DNA of 64,000 nucleotides from Smittia aterrima (taxonomy: Eukaryota; Arthropoda; Insecta; Diptera; Chironomidae): positions 28,644,001 to 28,708,000 of the forward strand of contig CP093831.1 in NCBI GenBank assembly GCA_033063855.1, in the 5' to 3' direction. This document shows positions 27,901 to 41,200 of the stretch, one piece after another. The translations under genes and the position numbers were made by a program. The notes under the pieces are model-generated. The model saw only the letters and a program-made list of their open reading frames with translations. It did not search any database and was not told the origin of the DNA. How positions within the stretch are numbered: the stretch's first letter is position 1; every line of letters begins with the position of its first letter.

Positions 27901-29255
27901 GATCCCAATTCTCTATTCTCGAATGTGCTTTTTGACCACCTGGCATTTACTTATCTTTGCGACCACATTTCGTTAAGAAGTTAACGGTCCTCGGAAAGAA
28001 TTACTCGAATTTCAGGAAAAATTAAAAAAGAGATGTTCGCTTAATGATGTCGATAAATCGAGAACCGTTTGCTCTGCATGTTCATCATCATCATCTCGAA
28101 TGAATAAAGTGCATCGACACGATATAATGAAGCAAGCTGCGAGCAAGAGCTTCATGTTTGTTCTGGCAAAAAAAATACGCGAACGAAATTGAGGTGATTG
28201 ATATAAAGTATACGCGGTTTGTTGCGGAAACTCAATGACCTTAACGATGGGAGTTAAAAAATTAATTAAGTTGCTGCACACTCTCGAGGATGGGCCTATC
28301 ATGAAAGTCATAATTGACTTTTAATTTGAGTGATAAAAACTCAATGAAAGCTTCACTTTTCCGCGTTTTGATGTTATCATCGTCGGCAAAAAAGAAATCT
28401 ACCCCAAGCTATCTGTATTAACATGCAATAAAGTGCATTGTTTGATTTACTCATGCATGACTCTGAGCATTAATTAAAATCATTGCTCCCCTACTAAAAT
28501 TCCTTTTGATGTAAAAAGCGCGAAGCTTGGAAAAATCCTTTCTGTCCAGGCACGGAACAAAAATCCCTTTGATGTCGGAGTGAAATTGAATTTTTTTTTA
28601 TTCTCGAGAGCTTATTGTTGTTTTATGATTGTGAATCAGACGGGAAAACGGGCCCTTTGTGGCACAAAGGAAATTTCTTCATGTTTTTAATTGAAACTCA
28701 TAATATTTTTAATGCGGCGCGTCCAGCGATTTTTTTGGGATAAGAATAAATCACTTTTGATGCCGTTTGATCTCAATGGAACATAAAAAACTCTGCTCTG
28801 CGATTAACTTCTTCGTAATGTTTTATTTATTCTTATCCATAAATCCGCTAAAGGTTGGCGGCACTGGGAGGGGATGTTTTATTATCAAAAGGGAGCAGCA
28901 CTTAATGAACAATTGAATCATGACCGAATATAATAAAAAGAGAGCAACGTTAAGAGACCAAAAACATCAACTGCTGTCCATTTGCGCAACGACGATGCTT
29001 TACGATGCTTCGATGAGCGGAAAAATAATTGGAAAGAATGAGAGGAAAATTACCAATTTCTGATCATAAAAAGTTCACTGTATTGATTTGTAATCAATTT
29101 AAATTCATTCGAGCTTCTTCTTCTATTCTGCTTTTCCTCCTGATTCGTTTTTATTTTATTTTTATTGGCGTCGTCAATGGACGCGTAAAAAATATTCAAT
29201 TGAATGAAGTCGTTTGAAAAGAAAATTAATTGAAAATTCACTTGTTTCATTGCAG
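21996..29255 (+). other. Candidate first large intron of scalloped (7.3 kb)
   Basis: No coding sequence is recognised here; the open frames are short and scattered. It ends in a clear pyrimidine tract and TGCAG acceptor at 29251-29255. It contains an ATC triplet run near 28082 and several octamer-like motifs. If the proposed first exon is wrong, part of this stretch may hold another first exon or promoter. Confidence 0.45.
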
Positions 29256-32200
29256 ACGGCGGACTGGGAACTGGCACCACAATTACGTCGAGGTGGCCTC
29301 CAGTTGGAGCTGGCCCTACGCTCGGGCCAGCTGACACAAACGGATCGGGCGTTGATGCAAAGCATCTAGACGTCGGTGACATGAGCGATGTTAGTGATGT
29401 AAGTATTTGATTATCTTTCAACTCAATTAACTTTTTTGCTAATCATAATTTTCTAATCGCAGGATGAGAAAGATCTATCGTCTGCCGATGCCGAAGGTGT
29501 CTGGAGTCCTGATATTGAACAGAGCTTTCAAGAAGCTCTCGCTATCTATCCTCCTTGTGGCCGAAGGAAAATCATTCTATCAGAAGAGGGAAAGATGTAT
29601 GGTAAGTAAAATCGTTTCAATTCCACGTCAAATGAACCAACGATAAAAGTTTCATGAATCATCGAACTCAGTTTCATTTCTTTTAAATCACAAACTGAAC
29701 GATTCTTCTTTTCCCACATCAAAGTGAATGAGTTAAATTAATTGAATTGCTCTGATGTTTCTTTTGATAATGGTCGGAACATAAACTCTCTATCGTAATT
29801 GTCAAATCGACTTTTCTGGTCGATAGGGCATCGCATTTTGAAAATTTGATTTAATTAGAATCATTTAAAAATGCATCAAACGGGTCGTTTGAAGCAGAGC
29901 TGATAATTAAGCTTATTAATGAACGTATGATGATGCTTCTCTTCTCACTCGAGCTGACACTATTTTGTCGCCATCGTGATGCAAATTTCGTTTTTGTCTC
30001 AACCAACGCTCGCTTTACCTAAACAAAGCCAACAGAACACGTTTAATTTTGCATCGACAGCGACGTGATGCTCATTTAATTTTCTCCTTTAAACACGCAC
30101 ACAATTTTCCGGCTTTTCTAAACATCTCTCCTCGTCGTCTATCACCGTAAAGCGTTCCATGTTGTGTTTCAATCAAAATTTGCTTGTTTCGTCGGTTGGA
30201 CGAGAACGTCTTTCTTTGTTCTACGATGTGTGATGTTTATTTATAGCTTCGATAAAAGGTTCCAGCGCCTCCGACACGAAAAAGAAGGTTAATTAAATTT
30301 AATTGAACCCGATTATTTAGGAGTATGGCTGTTCGCATCATGATCATCGTGTTCATTGCTGGTTCGAAGGTTTATTAGATTTTAATAGGAAATTCTCTAA
30401 ATGCGGAAATTGCAAAAGGCTTTTGAAAATTTTGGAAATTTAAGCGACGTGACCAGAGTATTCCTGTAGGAATGCGTTTTGCAATTCGAGTTAGATTTCT
30501 GCGGTGCGATCGTAATTGCTTTGGGGTAAAAATATCAACGCGGCAATTTAATTTTCTTTTTAAAAAGAAACTTTGATTATATAGAACTACAGTTGTAATA
30601 AACAGATTCCATTAAATTATTGTATGACAAAGAGAACTATAACAGAACCATCAATTATCCTAAAGACATTCACGAAACAAAGCAGAACTTATTTACGGGA
30701 AATTATGTTGTAATCGAGTTGTAAGTTTTCAAGCTTGTATCATTTTAAAGTTTTAGTTGAACTACTAAAACATTTACTTACCCTCGAAGTCGATCAAACG
30801 CCGCAATGAATAATTTATTGACACTTTCTGGTCATCACGAGAGAACATTTCGTGACGAAAAGCGAAGAATTTTTATGTTTTCTTCAACAACTTTTGACGA
30901 TTCCCATTCCAAACTTCGCTAATTCTGAGCTTAATGAATTAAAATGGTAAAATTATTTTAATGAAATAATAAATTTCTTTCTTTTTATAACAAGCCATCA
31001 GCGCTGACGCTTTCGGCTTTTCCGCTCTGCGAGTAGCTCTAGCTTTGTTCATAGCCAAACTATCTGAATATCTGACATTCCATCTGAACTCAAGAGGTTT
31101 TATGTTGATTTGTAGTTACCGATGACATTTTTGTTGGGATTTCAATAGCGAACAAAAACTAATTAAAATGTAAGCGAATGTATATTTCGAGTAGGCGATG
31201 AAAGCGGCGTTTCCACTGCTCAAAGTCACAAATTTTCTAAAATACTAAACATTCTCAGCCAACTGCGCACCGAAACAACCACAAGAGTCCATAACTATGA
31301 AGGAATTTTCTTGGTCCGCTTCCAAAAATCATTCCCTATTCATGTATTAGAAGAGAACTCATTTCACAAGTCAGATGGAAATGGCACAGGTTTTTGCGAT
31401 GTAAAACTAAATTTCAATCTGTTTGCAGTGAGAAAATGATGAAAAATGTTCTCACTGTGTTTACATTCGCCAAACATTGTTTTCGTGTGTGCCTCTGACT
31501 GTCAGAGTTGTGTTGAATGGCTAATCATTTACGTCAATCGGAATTTACATAAAAATTTCTGTTATTCAAATTCACTTTGCGATGGGTAAATATAAACAGT
31601 TCAAAAAGCATCGTACGGGTATTAGTCGCGAGAAGAGATAATGGGAGATTATTCAACTCCACAACGGGGGCAAACAAGCCTCCGCCAAATGTTACGCGTC
31701 GCATCTGAAGCGAATTTCATTGAGATTGTGTTTTAATTAAAATCGTATGACGACTAAACGACTCATGATGAAAGCTAAAAACAATGGATTTGTTATTTAC
31801 TTTTACAATGAACGAGTTTTCCCATAAATTTCGTGCTGAATATCAAACAAAACGATTCAGAGTTTAAAACAAATTAAGCACTCGAGTCGTCTACAGTAAG
31901 TTTGTCTATGAATCTGACAAATATTTATGACAATTTAACGTTCATCTAGCGAGAAAATTCTCCTTCTAATTATAATTTATTCGCATACTCGTGAATCGGT
32001 TTGTTTCGAATTCACTTCCAACTGCGAACTGAGCTACTATTAAGTTGAAAGTCATGAAGTCTGAGTCAAGTAAACAACGAACTGTGCAGAGAAATGAAAT
32101 TGTTTTAATAAATTACCTTTAATAATTTTATTTTTATGTGATTTGTTTGCATTTTGTCGACGTTACTTGCACCGTGTTCATTTCGTGTGACGTTTGTGTC

Positions 32201-35200
32201 ATCGTGATAAAATTAATTGCACTTTAATTCAGCAAAAAAAAAAAGATTGAACAAACAAGAACTTGTTTCTAGCTCTCCGCTTAATGCCTGAATTTATTAT
32301 TTAAAAAGTGGTGGGAGCGGCTAAAAGTTGCTGCAGGAAGCTCATGGCTTTCCGTCTCCCTGTTTTCTCTCATCATTGAGAGAAAAAAAAGCTCCGCAAA
32401 GTTCCATACGAGAAAGTTTTTATGCTGATGTCATCTCGAGTTTTATAAAATTCATATTTTCAACGAAAACAAAAACAAGGAAAATTTAATAATGAAAAAA
32501 ATTATCTTTAACTTTCACACAGCAAAGTTAAGAAATTCACGGGAAACTCTTTTTTCTGTTGAAACAAAATATTTGTTCAACTTTTGTATTTGACTTTTTG
32601 TCTCCAGAGAGATTCAAAAATTAATAAATTTTCTATTTTGCAAATATCGTAAATCAAAATCTAGATATTTTCATTTGATCGAGACAGAAGCTAAAAATAT
32701 TTTCCTTCACGACTTGTGCAGTCAACGATGGCAACAAGAGGATGCTAATAAAATTAAAAAGTTGAAGAATTTGAGTGAAAATTTTTATTCTTCAAAGTTT
32801 TTCATACAAAAAACTGCGCGATGGGGTCGGGTCGAGACAGTAAACTTTTACTAAACTCAATAAGTCGAGTTTTTAATTAATTTTTCCTTCAGAAACGAAG
32901 GAAAAGTTTAAACAACAAAATCTATTATCAAGTTGAATGCAACTGCAATAAACAAGCTTCCCATCTTCATTCACAGAACTATTCGCAGGTTTTGGCTGGT
33001 TTAGCCAAAAGGTTCAACAAGTAAACGATGACAAAACTGTTGATCGCAGTTCCTACTTTGCCTCTTCAGGAAGCTTTGATTTATTCAAGAATTTCTATTT
33101 GCTGCATACGATTAAAAAGTTCTACTCGTTCATGCATTTATGGGGAAAGCACAATAAAGTTGGAAATGAGAAGCCTCGATAACGCTTTGAAAATTTGCAT
33201 AATTGTTTACATTTTTCCAAGTCTTGGATGACTCATTTAGTCTGGTGGCGTGTTTGGAGCTTCGCGGAAATGTGAAACTATAAAAAAGTTTACGTAAAAG
33301 TCTATTTACGTTCGATCTCGTTACACCTTTTACAGAAGCTTTGCAATCTCAGACAATTCAGTTTAATTTCTATCCCATAAAGAGCAAAGCCGAAGGCATT
33401 AAAATAGACTTCGTCTTTCGTTTCTCTAATTGAATAACAACAAATCATTTTTATGCCTTTTGTGAGTCAATTTGAAAACGATTTGTTAACTGAGTGTCTC
33501 GTAAATCTCGTTCGATTTCAATTTCTCGCACGCAATGGATCAAAACTTTAAAAGAAGAAGCGAACGATGTTGTTGTGTGTTGTGTTTGTTCGCAAAAAGT
33601 AATTAACGTCTTGAGTTGTAATTCATTAGGGAATTGAAAAGTTAATTGAGCGAGTGCTTTCAAGAACATCTTGTTGCGTAACGAATGAAGAAAATAAAAA
33701 CCTGAGATGAGAGAAACAAATAAATATCCGAAAACGATCGCCAACAATGTTGTGAATTGAGCTTAATACCCATTTACTTTTCACTCCCTCCAAGCTCCGT
33801 AATGAACATCATAATGTTTCGAATGAATCATTAAATTATAATTTCTCGCTTCTCTTATTATTCTTCGTCAGCTCCACATGTTGGATTGTTCCGAACTTGT
33901 GAAATTACATGCATACATGTGCTTCGAGCGAATCGCGTGAATCACCGGGCGTCTCTGATGTTTCTTGATTTTTTAGGGCTTTTGAATCAACAACTTTTTC
34001 TGCCTTTCGGTATTTTCAAAGTCAACCTGAATAGCTTAGAGTTCAATCAAACTGATGAATGAAAACCCTTCAGTAAATTTGTTTCTGAACTGCTTCAATT
34101 TCTTGTTTTTTTGGATAGTCATACTTTATAAAAATGCGTAAATAAAAAGAGTTTAACGATAAACATCTATTGCTCGAGCTAGCATAATGCACGTTTCGAG
34201 TTTCGCTCGGGAACAATTTGCGATGTAGACGACTAAGACGAAACGATGGAAGAAGCAACTCTCGTAAGATATTCTTTTTCCTTTTGAGAATTTTCCAGTC
34301 GCTTTGACGCTCGTGCTCAACGAAGGTGAAACTTTTCTGCCTTTTCTCGCAGAGAATCTTCAAAGCGAAAATTTTCTCCTCTCGTAGCGAAAGAATTTTT
34401 CCATCATTTTAGGTTTAATTAAAAAGTCATGAAATGAATATTTTCGCGCAGTTTGAAAAACGGTTCGCAGCATCATTATGCAAGATATTTTGATTTAATA
34501 ACTTCTTGGCTGTCGCCTGACGGGGAAAGTAGGAGGGGAATGAGCTGGCTTGTTAATATTCCGACGAGACGCTCGAAGAAATTGACCCATGCGAAAAGCA
34601 AAATTTGAAAGTCATGAGCACATAATTGACAATAACTGTTGAAAAAGACTTATTCATTCATTAAAAAACGTTTAGGCGATCTTTGAAGTCGCATCGGATG
34701 TTGACGGCCCTAATTTGACGTGTACTTACTTGCTTCCGTTATCTTTCAATATAAATCAAGAATGTTAAATCGAAACTTAATGAATATTATAATTTTTCAC
34801 TTACAATGAACCGTTGATTGAACAAAAGTAAATGAATCGTAGCTGAATCCGATTTCGTTTATTAGAGAGATAAATTCTTTTCAAGGATCCTCAACGCGAA
34901 TATTTTCTTTGTCCCACGTATCACATTCACGTTTGTTTCTTTCTCTTTTATCCCTCACAAGGAAAGAAGATTTTTCTTTTCAACTCATGTTTACCAATGA
35001 TTTTCCACATGAATTATCTCATGAAACGCTCGCTTTGATTCCCTCTTCCTTCTTCTTCGTCGTCGTCGTCGTCTTTATTTTGTGCCATCAGAGCGAAATT
35101 GAATTTACTTTTCTCTTCCTTGACGCAAAGATGTGTATCATCGTGTAATAAAGCTGCTGTAATCTCTGACATGTGTAGGTTGACGCGCAAGCCAAACATC

Positions 35201-38200
35201 AACACAGCAACAACTGAGAATGTTGAACGGAATTATGAAATTTCTGTTTCATGTTTTTCGAGAATTTTTCCCGACCAGAAAGGAAAGCATGTAACAATGT
35301 TTAGAGCGAAAGGCTTCATACACGCGTGGGTGGAAGGGGAAAATTATGTGGCTTTGCCGACTCTAAACGATGCCACAAATATTGTGTGAAAAATGTTCTC
35401 CAGAATCAAAATTCTTCGTCGGGGTTTTTCAGACTCAAAACTACATCGTTAAAGGTTAATGATACGTGCGAGATTCCTTCGACGCCCGCCCACCTCAGCA
35501 AAGAGACAAATGTTATGAGCTTAGGGAGTTCAAGTCGACGGATATTAATCAGAGCCTCAAATTACGCCATTACGCACGACACACAATAATCGTACTCTGG
35601 TATCACGAGAATTACACGATAGTTTAAGATAATGTCACCGCTTTTCGTCTCATGTTGCTTATCAACTTCCTACTCGATTGTAACTTGCGACAAAACGACT
35701 TTGTATTCGTGGAATCTTCTTGTTTTGATATTAAACGTTTGAAGTCTCAACTTTTAGAAACTTTCATCGAGACATTCCAACATTTGAGCAATCTACCTTA
35801 GAACATCATAATTTTGATAAAAACAAGTTTCTAGCTTTTTCATTAAAATATGCAGTTTATGAAAATTATTTCCCCAAGCGAAGTGAAAACTTTTTCATCT
35901 CATAAAATCAAGTTAAGCTTTGATATTTTGAAAGGATGAGGTTGAAGCTTCGTCAAACAATTGAATTTTCTTCTTGTTCTGTTTTGTGGAAGCAGCAACA
36001 GAAAACTTTGAATATGTTCGCGACTATGGTTGGCTTGAACTAAAAGAAAAATCTTTGAAGTAGTGAAAATAAATAAATATCTTCCAACTTTTCTTTTGCG
36101 TGCGCTCACAAAGAGCGAGATTTCTTTTGGCTTCAAAGTTAAGACAAAAACTTCTTTCATAAAGTTCATAAGTTTTAAGTTAAGCAACTACATCAAAGGA
36201 AGCACAAGAATCTACAATATTCATCTCATCGTCTTGCTCGAGGCACTTTATGTTACGAACTACTTTTCGTACGCAAGCAAGCCAAGCTATCCAGGGAAGA
36301 AAGTCAATTCCATCTGTTGTTAACAGACAGATAACCATTCATGCGTGAATTCATTACGGCGAGCTGTTCTTTATTTATAAATACGTTTTCTGCTGCTGCC
36401 CATTTCTGATTAATGACATCCGAGAAAGTAAAACATAACGCGAAGCTGTAGAAGAAGAAAAATTGAAATTCATATGAACCAATGCTAATGAATCATCGAC
36501 AGCAGAAAGATACAAATCCGTTCCGAATGAAGAGGAAACACGACCATCGAGAGTGTATGTGAGTCCGTGTCGTTTAAAAAGTAACATACTTAATGATATA
36601 CAGAGAAAGAGGGAGCATCATCAAGATAAACCAGCGAAACAACATAAATTTAAATTTGATGAAATATTTTTTTTCATTAACATTCAAATATCAGATTTTG
36701 GTCTTTTCCCGATTCCCAAACTGCAAACGATCATCGTAGCGGTAAACTAATGGTCAAGCTTGTAAGCGTGTCTCTCATTGACGTTGAGAGCTTTCCGCTG
36801 ATTTCATCCTCTCTCGGCTTTGATATTCAAAACAGCTCGACGTCGCATTAATGGGTCATAAATAAAGATTTACAAACATCGACACAATAATAAGCTTATA
36901 AGAGTCGATGCATAATTAAAAAGTAAAACGTTGGCTTATATTGAGTTTGAATGATTACCGAGGACGTTGCGGAAATAATGTCACATTAATGAGTCCTTAA
37001 ACTAAATGTTCGTGACAACGTTCTAATTCATGACATGCGAAATTTAAAACTTTCCACTTTTAGTTAACGATTTATTTATTGCTGGTTGAGTCATAGAATC
37101 TGCCTTCGGAGAAGCGGCGTTATAATTTCAAGCACACAAAAATGTTTAATCGAGAACAAGATGAGATTAAACGAGAAGGGACAAAACGTTTTTAATATCG
37201 TCATGTTTTTTTTTGGAGAGCAAAAAGTGCTTTTTTATTCTCCATGTCGAAAAGTTTATTAAAATTTTGCCCATTTTGCCTCTCTCGCACACATAACACG
37301 GACGACGACGGAAACGAGAATCGGAGATGTTGTAAAATGTCGTGATGAAAAGTCGAGCTCAGCAGTGGACTAAGATGGGATTAAATTTCATCGCCTGTGT
37401 CTGCAAAATCTCTCCTCGAACTCTCTCACTCGCCCACCCCTTTCAAACCGACCGAAACTTTAAATGCGAACAAATTTTCCCATTCATTTCACTGAAGAGC
37501 TTCCTCGAGAAAATAAAAATAAAATTCTAAATTCACAAACAATAAAACAGCAGCATTATCATTCAACGAAATTCTCTTTTCCCTCTCATTCTCTTGGACG
37601 TAGAATTATTGTTGAAAACTACTAGCTTAGTGTCTCGATGATGGCAAACCCGTGAAAGAAGACAAGGTTTTTCAGGGGAGAAGAAGATATATTGAGCTTG
37701 GAAAATGGAAAACAATAAATTCATTGTCAGTGCTTGCTGCAAAGTTAGAGTTTGAGGCGGGCGCGTCGTTTGTGTTAGCAAATTGAAAGGGGTAAAGGTG
37801 GAAGTGCTAGTCGATATTCATCCCCGTTTCACACTAACGACGATGATAGAAGTATTGAAGAAAGCTAAGCCAACTATTTTCGAAAGCATATTTTCGAGAA
37901 CTAAAGTCAAAAGCATAAATTCTCCTTCAAGTAAACTTTTTACTTAAAGGAGAAGCAGCAGCAATGAAAACGATAAAATAATAGAAGTGAGCGGAGAGTT
38001 TTACATTCGAGGTTGTCATCGTATCCTTCCTTCTCTGCTCGACGCTTCGCTCTATGTAAAGAGCTGAAGAATAGGGTTGTATATCCATCCTTTTGTTTTA
38101 TTTACCCATTTGTTCATAGAACGAAGAGAAGGCGAATGGGACGAAGGAGTGGGACGATGAAAAATCTACAAAACTATGCCAAGAATGTGCAATTAGTGAA

Positions 38201-41200
38201 ACGTAATATTATTTTATGTGTAGCTAGCTTTTATATAGCTTCTTTCCCGTTGGATTGAGACAATGCTGGGGTGTTGGGGAGGTTGGTTGGCGATGATACG
38301 ACGATGAACGTTCTCGAGCACGATGTGAAAAAAGGCGAAAACGAGCGAGAAGCGATGAGCATAATGAAATATATTTTATTAAAATGACGACGAGGAAGAG
38401 GCGAAAAAAAATATAAAAGACTTTGTCGGAGAGCAGAAAGGGTTGCCAGATAGCAGCATCAGCGATCTCTCTGATGAAAGGCTGAGGAATGTGAAATATT
38501 TCGAAAATGTTCCTCCCTACATCGCTCCTCGTCGCAGACTGATTTTCGCAAAAAATGTCTGAACGTTTCCTCCGCTGCTGAGATTTATCGGACAACACTG
38601 TGAAGAATTATTTACATCGCTGGCAGGACGAAAAGTTATGAAGTCCCCATTCCAGTGAATAACAAAGTTGAGGATTAAAAACTGCGGAGAAATCACTTTA
38701 TTTATTAACTAACAATGGCTTTATGACACAACATGCTGTGCTGCTGTTTGAATGCAAAACTTTTTGTCAAATTGAATTTCCGCATTGCAAAAAGTGGAAG
38801 AGCGGGAAAATGGGCGGGAAACATCCGTTTTGGATGGTTCCGGAACTCATCACTTTTAATTTTATTTGAATTCTCATTCAACTTTAAACACTCTCCAGAG
38901 CTTTTAGCTTTTGGCCAAGAAATTGTGTCGCAAATTGAACCCAACATTCTTTAGCAATTTTCCGCATGTTCGGCTCTTTCAAGAAAATCTCTTGTCGACT
39001 TCGTTTTTTCTTGTTCATCTGGAAAATTTAGACATCAAATGGAAAGTTTCTTGCTCTTGATTTTCTCGGAAGAAACAAGGAAATTGATAAAGTTTCCTCT
39101 CCTTGCCATCCTCCTATTACACATTGTGCTTCACATCCTTTCCCAAACCATGTCAAAGAAGAAAGAAGAATGAAAAACTTTAACTTTATCCCTCTCTTGA
39201 TTGTTTTTTATTTTTCTTCATCTTCATGCTTTTCCGTTTGAAGGAAAATCTAATTAAAAATTACAGCAGAGAAAGTTCATTGCTGTTCACTTCGTTTCTA
39301 TTTCATTCAAGACCAGGGGTTGATTGAGAGTTTGTATCATTTTGTTAGCACAAGTTCTTGAGTGACGTGATCATCAAATTGCTCCTGTTGTCAGAACCTC
39401 TTGAGCAAGGAATTTTGTTACAAATGAAGTGTGTCTTGTAATCAAAGCAACGGGGTCGGGAGACTAAAGCATAAAATACAATTTTCAGTTCAAAGGATTT
39501 GAAATGAAGCTCAACGACGAGAATGATGAAGATCAAACGTTAAATTTATCTTTTCGGAAGGAGAAATGAGATTTTTTTACTTCATTGCTTCAACCATTAA
39601 AGGCTTCATATCTTAAAGATGAAACTCAAAGCAAATTTTAAATAAAAAATCTGTCAATCATGAAAGGAGCAGAACGCCTAGCATCCAATTACCCTCATAA
39701 AGATGTTGAAGAAATATTATCTCAAACATTCTTAGGATTTTCATTTCTTATCCTTAGGAGAAAGTTATTTTTGGTTTCATCTTAATGAGAAGTAGACTTA
39801 AACTTTTATTGATTTTCATCAATTTTTATTAAGAAAGAAAACTCTAAAGTTGAGTACAATTATTACTTTGCCGTAAAAAATATTATTAAACGCTCTTTCC
39901 TTCCTTTCGCCTCGTCGACTTCCGCACCAAGTAAAATAAATCAACTAAAGCAGCGTAAAAAGTTGCCGAGATAAAACATTTAATAAAAACGTCTTCAGAC
40001 AAGAGAAGGCAAAATGAAATAAGAAGATTTATTGCCACGAAAGATGCGAAAGAGGCAAACTCTCTGACTCATGCTCTTCCTTCGGCTGAGGTCAAACGTT
40101 GTTGTCATCCCTTAAGTGGAAAGGAAAGAAGGAAAATCCTCATGAGAGACAAAAGATTGCTTGGAGCTTTGTTTACTAAACAGCAAAAAGATGTTGAAAT
40201 GAATAACAAGCGATGTTGTTGAGGGTAGGAAAGACTTGCGGAAAACCACAAAGATACAACGAAAATTTTAATAATATTCCATGATCCCTTTTTTATATGA
40301 GGCAAGAAGAAAGGGAGTCCTTAAAAAGTCGTCGAAAGTAGAGAAGGAACCCACAGCAAAAAGTTGAGACAAAATGCATGATTTATGACAACGAGCAAAG
40401 ATCATTGGCGGGAAGAAAAAGTCGTCACAATAAATCTTGTTTTATGAAAATTGTCTCAATCGTTTAAAGACTTGAGAGTGCACTGCGGAGGGAGAGATGA
40501 GAGCAATACAGCAAACAAGGACGAAAGAGGAGACGCAATTTATTTTCAATTTCCCTTAACGATGTGCCAAGAAGAATCAAAAGAAAGGAAGAAGATATAA
40601 GAAGAGAAAAGTAAACGAGACGAGAGATCAGAGAGAAGAACGACTCGAGTCGACTCTGCTAAATTGGGTATCAGATTCCCTTTCATCCTTGTTTGCATGC
40701 TGCTTGATGATTTTGTGACTTATTGCGGTTTAAACGGTAATTACCCTGGCTTCATGTTTACACAAAAAGCTGAGAGAGATTCTTTGAACGGAGGCCACCT
40801 TGCGTTTGGCACTTGATCCATTTTTCCACTTCGCCTCGTCTCACAATGTAAACATAATGACGCTGCAGGTTTTTCATCCATCGTCACTTCTTTTTCTTTC
40901 AAAACACAAGTTCTTTGTTATCCCGACTTACTGAAATGTTCTCGCAGATAATTATTACTCGCTCTGCTACCCTCTGCGCCCATTTAATCTCCAACCCCAT
41001 CTCGCCTAATCGTGACGATCATTGTTTCTCATCGTTTTTATGACAGTCGAGGAAAAGCAATTATCATTAGTGAATTAAAGGATGTTGAGAAAAAGGGGAA
41101 GATGAAAACAATGGCTAAAGAGTTGAAAGGAGAATACACGAAGAAGAAGAAGTTCTTGAAGAATTTTTATCGAGAAAAACGTTTCCCTGAGAGAAGAAGA

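Noticed and set aside
29050..29421. 123-codon - strand open frame
   Set aside because: It is the antisense shadow of the sd exon at 29256-29398.
38224..38598. 124-codon - strand open frame
   Set aside because: Basic/aromatic-rich chance-like peptide within the large sd intron, with no recognisable domain.
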